Assembly (NCBI GenBank): GCA_022661535.1 | Contig: JAKULF010000020.1 | Location: 467,574-531,573, forward strand | Length of the DNA stretch: 64,000 bases | Source: Eutypa lata | Lineage: Eukaryota > Ascomycota > Sordariomycetes > Xylariales > Diatrypaceae | Reading direction: 5' to 3' | Shown: positions 25,885 through 40,800 of the stretch, piece after piece | Layout of the letters: each line of letters starts with the position of its first letter | How positions within the stretch are numbered: position 1 is the first letter of the stretch | Position numbers and translations under genes: made by a program | Notes under the pieces: model-generated | The model's database searches: none | Seen by the model: only the letters and a program-made list of their open reading frames with translations | Told to the model about the DNA's origin: nothing

Positions 25885-26850
25885 TCGTAATTTTTAAAAA
25901 AGTAATTTTTAAAAACTTTATTAAATTCGAAAAATCTTTTATTTTAATATTTTTCGAAATTAATTATAAAATTCGAAGTAAAAATAAAATTAATACGAAT
26001 AACGAATATTAATAAAAATATCTTTTTAAAATTCATTAATTTTAAATTAATAAAAACTTAATATTAAGTTAATTTAAAGTTAATTAACGTTAATCTTTTA
26101 ATTAATTTTAAAAAAGATTTAATATTTTTATTAAATATGTTTTTTAAATTTTATAAGCTATTTAATTTTAATTTATAATTATATATAAATAATTATAATA
26201 ATTAAATTATTATAACTTATAAACTTATTAATTATTTATTAATTACTTTTCGAACTTATAAATTTATAAATTATAATTTTAAAACTTTAATTATTTAAGG
26301 ATTTTTAAAATAATTTAATTAAATAATATAATTAAATAATGTAATTTTAATTAATTAATTCGATTATAAATTAATTAAATTTACGTATAAGTATAAAACT
26401 AAATATATATATATAATTAAATGGAAAATTTATATATAATAATTAATATAAAAAGTTTATAATGTAATAATTAAATTTATAAAATCCATAATATATAATA
26501 AGAAATTTATAAAATTTAAAGTTTAAATTTTTTAAAAAAAGCAAAAAGATTTAAATTTTTTAATTTAAATCTTTTAAATCTTTTAAATCTTTAAATTATT
26601 ATAATATATAATTTATTATAAAGTTTATAAGTAAAAATAAATATTACGATAATTTAAATAATATTATTATTATTTATTATTTTTAATTTTAAATAAATTC
26701 TTTTATTAAGATTTTCGAATTTAACGTAATAAATTATAATTTACGAAGTAAAATTTTATCGATTTCGAAAGTTAAAAAAAGTTCTCGAAGTTTAACGAAA
26801 GGCCGTATTTTTTTGTATTATAACGATTAATAAAATTTTATTTTATTTTT
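25885..26850 (-). mobile_element. Composite T-family repeat, mutated copy
   Basis: Aligns with the reverse complement of 59400-61200. Shared blocks include the tail (taacgaatattaataa), the region aataatataattaaataat near 26320, the degraded tRNA-like segment near 26455-26560 and the leader end ggccgtattttttt near 26807. The minisatellite is much shorter here than in the partner. Confidence 0.65.
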
Positions 26851-29090
26851 ATTTAACGTTATTAATAAAGAATTTTTAAAAATAATAATTATAATTTAAT
26901 TATATATTCGTAAATAAAAATACTAATAAATAAATCTTATATAAAATCGAATATATAATAATTAAAAAAAATTAAATTAACGAAAAGTTAAGTTTAAAAT
27001 ATTTAATATAATAAAGAAATTATAATTTAAAAAATTATAAATAATATTTTCGATTAATTTTAAAAAGAAATACGATAAAGTTAATTAATAATTTTAATAA
27101 AAAAATTCTTTTTTTATAAACGAATTAAAATTAAAACGAAAAAAAAAACGAACTTATTATTTAATTTCGCTTTATTTAATTTTAATAAATAATCGGCTTT
27201 TATTTTTTAATATAATAATATTTGTAATTTTATCGATTAAAAAGTTATAAATATACTTTTTAAGTTTAATATTAAAATTCGTTTATTTAAATTATAACTT
27301 TTAACTTTTAAAAAATACGCCGAAATTCTTTAATTTATTTTCTTTTTATAAAATTTTTTAAAACTTTTTATATTATTTTATATCGTAAAGTATTTTATTT
27401 ATTCGAATAAATAATTTTAAGTTTAAATTAATAATTACGATTAACGATTAATAAATCTTTAATTTTTTTTAATTTTTTTACTTTTAAATTTATTTATTTT
27501 TACTTTTTATTTTTTTTTATTTTAAATATTTTTCTTTCGATTTTCTTTTTGTTTTTACTTTTTTATTTTTTTTATTATAACGTTTAATTTTTAATTTTTA
27601 ATAATTTTTAATATTAACTTTTTTATTTTATTTAATTTTAACTTTTCGTAATTTTTTAAACGTAATTTTTTAACTTCGTTTAATTTTTCTTTTAATTTTT
27701 ATATTAAAATTATAATAATTAAATTTCGAAAGTTATAAATGCTTTTAATTTTAAAGAATAACTTTTAATATAAAGCTTTTTTAAATATATAAAACAACGT
27801 TAATGTTAAACTTTAAGTTAATAAAAACGTTTAAAAAGTTTTAATTTAAATTATAAATAAAAGCATTAATAAGTTTATTAAAAGTTAAATTTAAAATGTT
27901 AAAAATAAAGATTATCGTTAAAGTATAAATTAACTTTTTAACGAAAATAACCTCGTATTCGTTATTTAAGTTACGAATATTAAATACTTTTAAAATTTAA
28001 TTTTTAAAAAATATTTATTTAAAGCCGAAAACTATTATAAAATTCAAAATTATTTCGTTAAAATTAAACTTAACGTTAAGGTTTTAAAAATTAAACTTTA
28101 TATTTTATTTTATAATATTTTTTAAATTATTTAAAAATAAAAAATTAAAGTTTAATTTAAAGTTTTAAATGTTTAATAATTTATTTAATTATCGAATATT
28201 ATTTTATTTATAATAACTTATATTTATAATAATAATTAAGAAATTTCTTTTATATAAATATTATATTTAATTAATTTTTATAATTTCGTTTAATTAATAA
28301 ATAAAATTTAAACTTTATTAAAATTTTAAAATTAATATTTTTACTTTTAATTTAATTTTAATTTTTTTTTTAAAAATTTTATTATCGTTTTTTTTTAAGT
28401 TAATCGTTATTTCGAATTTAAAAAAAACGTTTTAAAAACGTAACGATAAAACGTTTAAAAAGCTCGAAAAGAAAAAACTTAATAAGCTTTTTTAACGAAT
28501 TTCGATATCGATAACGAGATTTTATAAAGTTTAATTTCGAAAAAACTATTTTAATTTATTTTTATTTTATTCGTTATAACGAAAATCTTATAATTATATT
28601 TTAAAGTTATTATTAAAAAATTTAATAATGTAATTTATATCGTAATTTTAAAAATTTTTTTAAGTTTTTTCGATTATTATTATTTAATTTAAAACTTTTC
28701 GTATTATTTTTAATAAAGTTTTAAATTTAAGTTTAAATGTTTTTTTTAAATTTTATTTTAAAAAAATTAATTATTATTAATAATTTTACATTAAAAGTTT
28801 TCGAGAAAAAATTTAAAGTTATTATAATTTTTTTAACTTTTAATTTTTTTAAAGTTTTTATAATATTTTTTTTTAAATTATTAAAAAGGGGTTTTTTAAT
28901 TAAATTTATTAAAAGATATTTTTAATAAAAAATAAAATATTATTTAAAGTTTTTAATTTTTAAAGCTTATTAATTCGAATATAATTATAAATGTTATTAC
29001 GATTATTTTTAATATTAATATTAAATTTATAATTAAGTTATTTAATTTAATAATTAAAAGCTTAGTTATTCTTTTTCGAAAGAAAAAAGA
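26851..29090. other. AT-rich stretch, no gene visible
   Basis: Moderately CpG-containing sequence, possibly an eroded transposon body. An open frame at 28737-28925 is only T-rich codons (Phe, Ile, Lys, Leu) and is not accepted as a gene. Confidence 0.5.
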
Positions 29091-29770
29091 TTTGAATTTT
29101 TTAACGATTATCGCTTTTTGATTTATTGCTTTTAAAAATCGAACTTAAAGTTTTTTTTATAATAAGTGCTTAGCGTTAACGATGCGATTTCGATTACTTT
29201 TTAATAAAAAAGAAAGATATAACGCGATTAATAAGATTTTATTAATTGTTAAATTTAATACGTTATATCGTTATTAAGTTTAATTTATTTACTTATAAAC
29301 TTAGCCTTTTTAACGTGTTATTACGCGTTAATTTAACCGCGATTTAATTATATAAAAAGCCTTTAAGTGTATTTTTTCCTTTTTATTTATCGAAAAGTTC
29401 GAGCTTTATAACGATTAATTAAATAAATTAATTTTCGACGAGATTAATATCGTTAATTTGATAATAAGCCGTATTTAAGCCGCGAAATAACTAATATTTC
29501 GATCCAATAATTTAAGTTTTTTTATTAATTATATTATCGATATAAAAAAGTTAAGCTTATTAACGCAAAAATTAATAAAAGCTTAATCGAGTTTACGAAT
29601 TAATAAAGATAAAAAGGTAGTTTTTACCCGAAAATCGAAGTAATTATTAGCTCGATTCGACGGTTTTTACCTTTAAAGCTTATTATAATGCGTATTTAAC
29701 GATTCGGCAATTCGATTACAACGGTTTAACTACGGCTCGTTTAAGATTAAAAGGGCGTTAATCGTTAAAT
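29091..29770. other. Less mutated island within the AT block
   Basis: C and G are clearly more frequent than around it, with many CpG (for example cgattcgacgg near 29655 and acggctcg near 29733). Stops still fill all frames. It is probably a younger or less mutated part of a transposon; its family is unrecognised. Confidence 0.45.
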
Positions 29771-32029
29771 TATAACTTATTTTATAAGTTTTTATAATAT
29801 TTTAATTATAATATTAAATATCGAATATTTAATGCGTAAAATATAAATTAAAAGTATATTATATACTTTATATATAATATAAATAAGTTTTATAACGTAA
29901 GAAAAATAATAATAATAATAAATTTATAATTAAGTTTATTTCGTTTTTTACGAACTTTTATAAAATTAAAGTTAAAGATTTTATTTTTATTAAAAATAAT
30001 AAAAAATTAATAGTTTTTTAATTTTTAAATTTATTTTAAAAAGTTTTTAAAAGTTTTCGTATTAAATTTTAAAAGTTATAAAAGATATTAATTAAAAAGT
30101 CGCGAAAAATATCGGTTAAACTTTTAATTTTTAACCATTTAAATTAAGATTATATTAATTAAAGTTTTTAAACGTTAAAGGTTTTTTTTATTTATTTTAA
30201 TATTAAGTTTTTAAAGTTTATTAACTTAAATTACGTAATAAGTTATATTATTTAATATTTTAAAACCTTTAAAAGTTATATTTAAATATTCGATAAAATT
30301 ATACGTAACGTTTTAATTATTAATTAAAAAATATTATTCGAAATTAAACGCATTAATATAAATATAAAGTTTTATTTTTAAAAATTAAAATATTTTATAA
30401 TTAAGTTTTTTAATCGAAAATTTAACGAGCTTTTTTTTAAAAATTATTAATTAAAAGTTTTATATTATTTTAAAATATATTATTTATTATAAAGCTTAAT
30501 TAAATATTAATTAAATTTCTTAATAAAGAAAGGTTTTTTTAAAAGCTTTTTCGTTTTTAAAAATATTTTAATTATTTTACGTAAAAAAATCATTTAACTT
30601 TTGTTTATAATTATTTTTTCGTTTTTATTTATAATTTATAAAAAGAAATTTTTTAATTCTTTTTTAATTAATTTAATAATTTAAAATAATAAATCTTAAC
30701 TTTTTAAAAAGCTTTAAAAAAAGCTTATAAAAAACTTTAAATATAAAAAGCTTAAAAATTAAATTATAAAAGATTTAAAAACGAACGTTTTTATTTCGAA
30801 AAAAATAATTAATATAAATTAATACTTTTTAAAAGAAGTTTTATAAAAGCTTTACTTTTTTCTTTATATATTAATATAACGAAAAATAATTATTAACTTT
30901 ATATATTAAATTTTTCGTCGTTTTTATAATTTAAAATATAATAATATAAACTTTATTATAATTTTAATTATATTAATTATATTTATAAATTTAATTAATA
31001 TATTATAAATTTATTATATTAATTATATTAAAGATTTATATTTTATTTATTTATATATAATAAATAATTAAATAAATAATTAATATAATATTATTTAAAT
31101 TATTTAAATTTTTACATTTTTAAATTTATAAAATTAATTTTATAAAAAATAAAAATATAAATAAAATATAAAATATATATTTAATTAATTATAATAATAA
31201 GTTATATAAATATATTTTAAAATAAATACTTTTAATTAAAAATTATTAAAATAATAAAAATATTTTTAAAGTATTTATTACGTAATTAAATTACGTAAAT
31301 TAATAACGTAATTAAAAAATTAAATTAAATATAAAATAATTTATAATTTAATTAATTAATTTAACGTTTATATATAAATTTAATTAATTTATAATTATAT
31401 TATTTAATTATACTTTATAATATTTATTTAAAATAATTAAAGTTTTATATTTATAAATTTATAAAATATTTTTATATAATTATTATAATTATTTATATAT
31501 AATTTTAAATTTTTTAATATATAAATGTAAAAGAAATTATATAAAATTTATAAATTATTATTATTATTATATAATTATTATAATTATTTATAAAAAATAT
31601 AATTAAAAAATAAAATAAAATTATATTTTTTAAATTTTACGATTTAATTTATAATTAATTAAAACCGTATTTATAATGTAAATTTAACGTATCTTTTATT
31701 ATTTACTTTTTTATTTTTATTTTAATAATCTTTATTAATAAATATAATTATTTATATAATAATTATAAAAAAGAAAATTTTATATAAAAATAAATATTTA
31801 AAACTTTTAAAATTATAAATTTTATATAAATAAACTATTTTAAAATCATTTATATTTAAATATTTATATAATTATATTATTAAAAAAATTATAAATATAT
31901 TAAATTAATATTTAAACATTATATTATAAAAATTAATATAATAATAATTTAATTATATTTAATTAATATATTTATTTATAATATTATTAAAATATTTATT
32001 ATTTTTAAAATCATATAATAGTTATATTA
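29771..32029. other. AT-rich stretch holding a fragment of the 14-kb/62-kb repeat
   Basis: Bases 30800-30978 match 62641-62812 closely in the same orientation. The remainder is AT-rich with no supportable frame or RNA gene. Confidence 0.55.
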
Positions 32030-32720
32030 AAAGAACCTTTAACGAAAAGAAATAATATAAAGAAAATTATAATTTAATTATTTAAAAAATAAAATTAAAA
32101 AAATAAAATTAAAAAAGTAAAAATTAAATTAAAAATTATTAAATTAATAAAAATTTATCGTATAAAATAATAACGATATTACCATTTATAATAACATTTA
32201 AAGAAAACTTAAATAATAAATCAAAATATTAAAATAATTAAATTAAAACATTATTAATTAATAAAATTAATAATAATAAAAAACAAAAATTAAAGCGAAT
32301 ATAATTAAAATAAATTAATTATTAAAAAATAATAATCAAAAATATAAACCTTTTTTATTAAATAACTTTAATAAATATCGAATTTTAAAAAAATAACGAA
32401 ATTAACTTTATTAATATTAAAAAAGTTAAAATCGTAAACGTTATTATTAATAATTTTAAAAATAATTTTTAAATTATTATCGTTAATATTTAAAAAAAAC
32501 GTAATTTTAAAAAAAACGTAAAAAAATCGTAATGTTAAATAATAAATATAATTATAATTATAATTATAATATAAAAAATTAAATTAAAAACGATTAATAT
32601 TAAATTATATCGTAAAATTTAATCATTTAATTTAATATATTATCGAAATTAAAATATTAATTAATTAAAAAAAAGAATTCGTTATATTTATTAATTTATT
32701 TAATAATATTATTATTATTT
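32030..32720 (+). repeat. Family G interior, third copy
   Basis: Blocks such as aaagttaaaatcgtaaacg and atattatcgaaattaaaat follow the same order as in 49900-50640 and the complement of 18420-19310. Clear flanking terminal repeats were not found. Confidence 0.45.
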
Positions 32721-32910
32721 AAAAAGTATATATTAAAGAAATAATTTAATAAATATTAAAAATAAAAATAAATAAAATATACGAAAAGTTTAAAATATAA
32801 TTATAAATATATTTTAAAAATTATAATATAAAAAGTAAAACTTAATTTAAAATATTATATAAAAAAGCTTTTTTTATAATTAAATTAAAATATATAATTT
32901 TAAAATACGT

Positions 32911-34068
32911 AATAACGTTTTAAACTTTAAGTGAAATTAAACAAGCATTAAAATTACTTTTATTTTCGTACTTTTTGATTTATTTATAACTTTATTTCGA
33001 ATTCGATTTAAAGCTATTACGATAACGTAATAATTATTATAAGAATAAATTTTAATAATTAATTTATTCGAATACATTTATATTTATTTATATTTCTTTT
33101 TATACATTTTTTAAAAAAGTAACCTTGCTTTTTAATATTGCTTTTCGTTGCTTTTCGATTATTAATTAAGTTACTTCGTTTTTTTATTTCTTTCGTAATC
33201 TTTTAACTTTAATTAAAATTAATTCCTTTGTATTTTAAAAAGCTTTTTTAAATGCTTGCTTTCGTTTAACTTTTTTTTATTATTTCTTAAAACCTTTATT
33301 AATTACTTAAAAAGTAGTTTAAGTAATAAATTTTATTAAATAAGTTTATTATATAAAAACAACATTATTTTTATATAAAAATAAATATATATTAATAAAC
33401 TAATTAATAATTTAATTAATACGATAAGTTAAAGTGTTATTAAGTTATATTACGATATTAATTTATTATTAATTCGAATTAATAAAAGTTATTATCGAAG
33501 CTTTTTTAAAAGTAAAAGGTTTTTTAAATAAAAATATTATCGAACGAAAGTATTTATTAAATATTTTATTTAATTTTTATAATAATAAAGCCGTATTTTT
33601 TTAAGCATTAAATATATTAAACGAGATTTTCTTTTAAGCTTTTTAATATTATAATAAACATTATTTATTATTAATTATTTTTATTTCGAATATAACTTAA
33701 CGATTAATAACTTATTTATATACTTTAATTAAAAAACTAAAAATATTAACATTAAGCGATTATAATATATAAGTAATATATAAAAGAAAATATAAAAGAA
33801 CGATTTTATTATTAATGTAATACTTAATAAAATCATAAGATATATAACTTATATAATTATTAACAATTAACATTTAATATTCGCTTAAAGTTTAAAGCTT
33901 TATATAATAATTAAAATATTTTAATTAATAAAAAGTAATATCTTAATTAATTTATTTATTAAAATTAATTTAAATAACGAAAGTATTATTAATAAATTTA
34001 TTAATTTAATTATATTATATACGTTACTTTTAAACAATAATATATAACGAAAACGAATAATTATTTAT
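32911..34068 (+). repeat. 1.1-kb dispersed repeat, copy 2
   Basis: Direct partner of 21743-22819. It contains an extra segment around 33500-33555 and retains more G and C, for example ttgcttttcgttgcttttcg where copy 1 has mainly A/T versions. Confidence 0.7.
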
Positions 34069-37000
34069 ATTAATACCTTCGATAATAAATATTTATTCGC
34101 GATTATTAAGTTAATTAATAAAACCTTATTAATTTTTTTTAAATATAATAACTTTAACATTATCGCCGATACTTTTTATTACTTTTTTTTCGTTTATATT
34201 ATAAGTATTTTTATTAAAAATATCGTACTTAATATAAATAATAAAAAACAACTTAAATTATTATTTTTAAATTTAATAATTAACGTTATTTTTTTATCGT
34301 TAATTTAAACTTCGAGCTTTTTTTAACTTAATATTAAAATAACGTTAAAAAAACTTTTATATTAGTTTTTTTTAAAGGAAAATGTATTATATTTAACTTT
34401 AAGAAATTTAATAATTATAACTTTAAAAGCATCGATCGTTAAAAATTAACTTTATACATTTAATTAAAGCTTTGTTTATATAATGGCTTTCTTTTCGGTT
34501 AGTAATAATCGTTAATATTATAAATAAAATTCGATATAAGTTTTCTTTTCGTTTATTCGTTTTTTAAAAGTAAATTTAAATATATCGAAAGCTTTTATTA
34601 CTTAACGCTCGGAAATATACGCACTCGTCGAAAAGGCTTTAATAATTAATTTAATTTAACTTTCTTTATTAAGGTTATTTATAATTATAAAAGATTCGAT
34701 ATAAAAAAATAATAATATAATGTTAATAAATGAATTTATTATTATTAAAAGAAAATTAACTTTAAAAGTAAAATTTTAAAAAAATGGATTTAATTTTTAT
34801 TTAGTTTTACTTAAAGTTTAAAACATTAAAGCATTACGTTTTTATATTAATAATTATCTTTTATTTTTAAATAATAAATTAAAAACTTAACTTTTTTATA
34901 TAATTTATTTTTATAAATTAATAATATTTTTTAATTTATTTAATATTATAATTATATTTTATTATATTATTTTTTCTTTTTAAATTTATTTTTTTAAATA
35001 TATTATAAAAATTATTAAAAAAATTTCGAATGTTTTTATTATAATAATTTTTAAGCATATTATTTTATAGTTTAATAATTTACGAATTTAAAATAATTAT
35101 AATTATATTTTTTATTTCGTTTTTTTATTTATTTATTACGTTTTTTAATTTTACGTTTTTAAAATGTATTTAAAATTATTAATTAAGTTTTTTTATACGT
35201 TAATTTATATTTTTATTATTATTTATTATTATGTTTTTATTTTATTATTTATTTAATTAACGAAATTTAATATTCGAAATTTAATTATTTCGAATTTGTT
35301 TTTTATAAATTAAAACGATTAAAATTATTCTTTTATTTTATTTATACGTTTAAAGTAATTCTTTTATTTTTTACGATAATTTTATTATTTATTTTTATTA
35401 TTTTTATTTTATTATTATTATTATTATTATAATATATTATTTTTATATCGAAAATCATTTTAATTAAATGTATATTTATAATTATATTCGATTTTCTAAT
35501 TAATTATTTCGATTTAATTAAAATATAAACTTTAAATTAAAAATATCATTACGAAATTCTTTTTTTATTTTATAATTATTTTATATTAATATTTATTATA
35601 TATATTATTGTAATTTTTAAAATAACGTTTTTAAATTATATTTATTTAATTAAATTATAAAATTTTAAAATTTTCGATAAATCTTTTCGTTTATAAGTAA
35701 ATTTATTATGTTTTTATTATTACGTAAGGATTTATATCGTTTTTTATTAAAGTTTAATTTATTTATTTTTTAATTTATAAATTTAATTTTTATTTTAAAA
35801 AAATTATTTAAATTGTTTTTAAATAAATTCTTTATTTTATTTTATTTAAAAATTATTATTTAAAGATTATCGATATTAAAATTAACGCTTTATTTATCGT
35901 TAATATTAATATTTAATTGTTAATTATTTTTTATATTTAAAATTTACGTATTTAAAGTTTTATTTTTATTTTTATAAATATTTTTTAAAAATAAAGTTTT
36001 ATTAAATAATTTATTATTATTTATTTATTTTTAAAGAAAAATTTAATTCTTTAACGAATAAACGATTTTATATTAATTTATAAAAATATTATTAAATGAT
36101 TTATATAACGAAATATTTAAAAGAAAATTATATAATTTAAAATTATTTTTATTAATTAATTTATTATATTAATTTAATTATAATTATTTAAATATTAATC
36201 GTTATTTTCGGTTTTTTTAATTAATTATTATTTTTAATATTTTTATAATTTATAATTTTATTCATTTTAACTTATTAAAAAAAGTAATAAAATAATAAAG
36301 TTTAATATTTATAAATAAAGTAAATAAAAAAATAACGATATTAATAATTTATATAAATTAATAAATTTTATTAAAATATATTTTAATGTTTTTTAAAAAA
36401 GTTAATAACGTTAATTTATTATTTAAAAATAACCATTAAATTAAATTATATTTTAAATTTTTATGTTAATTTATCGTTAAAATTCGGCGATTATATTATA
36501 ATTAAAACGGGTATTTATTAATATAATATTAATTTATTTATAAATTTAATTAAAAATTACGTTATTAATTTTATTTATAAAATTATTATTATATATAATT
36601 TTTTTAATTATTAAAAATGATATTTAATTTTAATAAGTTTTAAAAATTAATTTTGTTATAAAATTTATATTTTAAAAAGATTTAAATTTATTTATAACGA
36701 AAATTATAAAACGATTTAATATTAATAAAAACGATATTTTTCGTTTTTTATTTAATAATTAATATATATTAAATTACGTTTATATTAATATTTTTATTTA
36801 TATATAAATAATTAATTTAATTTTAATTTTATAATAAATATTATATATATATAATTTTATTTATTTATAATTATAATAATTTATTTTAAAATTAAAAATA
36901 AATATACGTTTAAATAATTATTTTTAATATATTTAAAATGAACTTTAATTTTATTAAAACGTTATTTTAATTTAATATATATTTTTAATTTTTAATTTTA

Positions 37001-37261
37001 ATTTTATAAAAAATAATATGAATTTATTAATGCTTAACTTTTAAAGAAATAATTAAATATAAATTTAAATCGTTTATAATTATTTATATCGATAATTTAT
37101 TAAAAATAAAAAATTAGTTTTTTTACGATTAATTTTATTTAAAATGTTTATATAAAATTTTAAAATAAAAACGATTATCGTTAAAATAATACTTATTATT
37201 AAAATAATAATTATTTAAATAATAAATATTATTAAAATACTTTTCGTAATAATCGTAAATA
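34069..37261. other. AT-rich stretch, no gene visible
   Basis: A mildly CpG-richer patch lies at about 34480-34690 (gctcggaaatatacgcactc). Elsewhere only short runs are seen. No supportable frames. Confidence 0.5.
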
Positions 37262-37565
37262 AAATTTTTCTTAATCGTTACGTTCGAAAAAAACGATACG
37301 GTTCTTCGCTTATAAATAAATTACGAGAATCGTTTTTTTCTTTCTTTAAGCGAATTTTTTTTTTTGCAAAACTTTAAGTTAATTTAACTTGTTTAACTTT
37401 TATAAAACAATTTTACTTATCGAGATTTAAACCTTAAGCTTTTATGTATATATATTAATATAATTTATCGATAAAAGTTAAGCTGTTAAAATTTAACCGA
37501 AAGTTATTTTATTATTAAATTTAAATTATTTAATTACGTTATTTACTTAAGTTATTTAATACTTT
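37262..37565 (+). mobile_element. T-family fragment: leader, first tRNA-like module and inverted tail
   Basis: 37262-37300 matches the T leader (aaaatttttcttaatcgtta, then cgttcgaaaa). The poly-T, tttgcaaaa and aacttgtttaac blocks follow in order, and the complement of the B-box region is at 37428-37440 (gagatttaaacc). From about 37490 the sequence continues as the reverse complement of the T tail (gaaagttattttatt). It is mutated C-to-T relative to 52090-52330. Confidence 0.65.
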
Positions 37566-37600
37566 TATATTTACATTTTATAATTTTCATTTTGTTATTT

Positions 37601-37880
37601 ATAATATTATGTTTAATTTTATATTTTATAATATAATGTTTAACATTATAATTTTATATTATACTTTATATTAATATATTTAATATTATAGTTTTATATT
37701 ATACTTTATAATATAATGTTTAACATTATAATATAATATTTAACATTATAATTTCATCTTGTATTTTATAATATAATATTTAACATTATAGTTTTATATT
37801 ATATTTTATGTTAATATATTTAACATTATAATTATATGTTATACTTTATATTAATATATTTAATATTATATTTATATATT
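37601..37880. repeat. Minisatellite with 40-bp period
   Basis: The anchor taayattata recurs at 37641, 37681, 37721, 37741, 37781, 37821 and 37861, that is, every 40 bases with one 20-base half-step. Units also share attttatattatactttata. The phase is strict despite the AT background. Confidence 0.8.
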
Positions 37881-40800
37881 TTTTATTATATGTTGTTATA
37901 ATAATATAATAATTTTAATATTATTAATATTATTAATTTTTATAATTTAAATATATTTATTATTACGTAATATTATTAACGTTATTTAAATTTCGAATTT
38001 ATTAATTATCTTTTTAAAACATTATTTTATTAAATAAATAATTATAATTTTTTATAAATAAATTAATATTATTTTTTAAATTTATTTATTATAACTTAAT
38101 ATTTCTCTTATATATATTTTATTTTATTTAAAACTAAATAAAATATAATTAAAGTTTAAATGTTAAGTTTCAATCGAGTTGCTTTAATTAAGGATAAAGT
38201 GTTTTATACTTCTTTATTAATTAATTTATGCAACTTAATATTTTTTAAAAATAAACGAAGTATAAACCTTTTTTCGAAGTTCAAATTGATTCGTTATATT
38301 TATAATTAATATATAATATTTAAACGTATAACTTAAAGTTAAAGTTAAGAAAAAGGCTAAGAGTTAAAGTTAAAATAAAGGTTAAAGTTAAAGCCGAGAA
38401 AAAAGTTAAGATTAACGTAAAGAAGACAATTAAGAAATTATAAATTTAAATTAATAATGTTTATTTTTAATTAAAATATTTACGTATTAAAATTATTTAT
38501 TTTAAAATTAAAATTTAAGTTATTAAAAAATAAAGCATTAAGTTAATAAATAAAAAAAAGCGAATAATTATCGTAAATTTAAAGATAATTAAAATAAAAG
38601 GCGTTTTTATACCGAATTAAGTTTTATATTTAAAAAGCTTAATGTTAAAAAAGATAAATTAAAAAGTATAACTTTATTTAAATTATTATTAATAAATTTA
38701 TAATATTATTATCATTTAATGGTTTTTTATTAAACGTTATTAATATTTTACTTAAAATTAATCGATTGTATTTTTTTTATATTAAATTATTAAGGCTTAA
38801 ATATAAAATATTCGCAAATGGTTTTTTTTTAAATATTAAATATATTAATCTTATAAGTTATTTAATTTAAACGTTATTATATATTAAATAAATTAAGTTA
38901 TCGAAATAAAAATATTATATAATACGATATTTATAAATTATAACATTAATTATTAACTTGTTATAATAAATATATTATTCGTATAACTTAAATTAAAGTA
39001 TTTAATAAACTTAAATTTTTAAATTATAAATTACGATATATTTTAAATATATTATAATATACTTTATCGTTATTAAAGAAATCGAATATTAATAATAATT
39101 TCCGAACTCGTTAATGTAATAAATTAACTTAATGTTTATTATTATTTATTATACATTATTAAATTATTTAAATAAAACCAAGCTTATAAATATTAAAATA
39201 TTTTTTATTTATTTTTCGCATTTTTACGCCGGGATTTATTATATATATATATAAAACCGCTTTTAAAAAAATACGTTATTAAGTTATTTATACAATATCG
39301 TTAAGTTAACCTTTAATTAAATATTTTTTATTAACTTTAATAATAAACGTATTTTATATTAAAAAAGTTATTTTTTTATATTTTTTTATATTAAATTTAA
39401 AAGATATAATTAAATTTAATTATATTAATTATTATTAATAAGATTTTTATATTATTAAATTAAAATTATATATTATAATTTTAACATTAAAAAGTAAACA
39501 TATATAAATTATAATTTTTATATAATAAAGTTATTATTTTAAATTTTAATATCGTAAATCGTAATTAAAAGATCTTTTAATAATTTACGATTATATAAAA
39601 GCATATTAAAGTAAATAATTAATATTATTATTAATAATATAAAAAAAATATATAATTAAATAAAATTAAAAAAGTTATTTATTATAATTATATAAATTAA
39701 AAATAATAAATAAAAAGTTATAAATAAAAAATAAAAAGTAAAAAATTATAAGATTAATGCATAATTATTAATAAAGATTATATAAATAATTATTCGTTAT
39801 GTATTAAATAGTAAATATTTTATTAAAAAAAACTTATAAAGTAATTATATATATTTTTAATTATTATTAAAAAATAAAAATTATAATAAAAGTTTTATAA
39901 TTATAATTTTATTTAAATAAATATAAAGATATATATATAAATAAATAAGTTAATAAATAACTTATAAAAATTATATTTTTAAGCTTAAATAATAATATAT
40001 TAAAATTATATATATTTAAAGTTATTTATTAATAAAATAAATAATATATAAATTTAATTATTTTATTTTATTATAATAAATAATTATAATTTATAATTTA
40101 TTACTTTTATTTTATTATTTATACTTTATTATTTACATTTTATTATTTAATTTTATTATTTTAATTTTATTATTTATTAATTTTTAAATATAATTTATAA
40201 ATTATTTTTTTATTATTATATCTTTATAAATTATAATTTATATTTAAAATATTTTATATTTTAATTTAATATATTATAAATATTATACATTATAAATGCT
40301 TGTAAATTATAACGTAAAGTTAATTTTATTAAAAATGATAATATTTAATAATTAATTTAATAAACTTTTTATATTTTTATTTTTAATAATAAAATATATA
40401 TTTTAAAATTAATGCTTAAATTTAATATTAAAGTTATATTTAAAAAGTTTTAACTTATTATTAAACATTAATTTATATATAATTTATAATTTTGCTTAAT
40501 ACTTATTAAATTAAATTATAAAAGTTAAACGAAAAATAATTTTATAAACGTAATAAAGTATATAAAATTTATGAAAAAATATAACGTTTTAAATATAATA
40601 TTTAAACATTTTTAAAAAGTAAAATACCTTTTTAAATATATTAATTAAATATTATTAATATAATATAAATACTTTTTTATTTAAACATCGTTTTTTTCGA
40701 AGTTTTGCGAAAAAGCATTACGTTTAATAAAAAATTATAAATAAAAAGTTTTAAACGATAAAGTTAATTAAAAAACTATTAATAATGTATATATAAAAAT

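Noticed and set aside
28737..28925. 62-codon open plus-strand frame
   Set aside because: Only Phe, Ile, Lys, Leu codons expected from T- and A-rich sequence; it looks membrane-like only because of composition.
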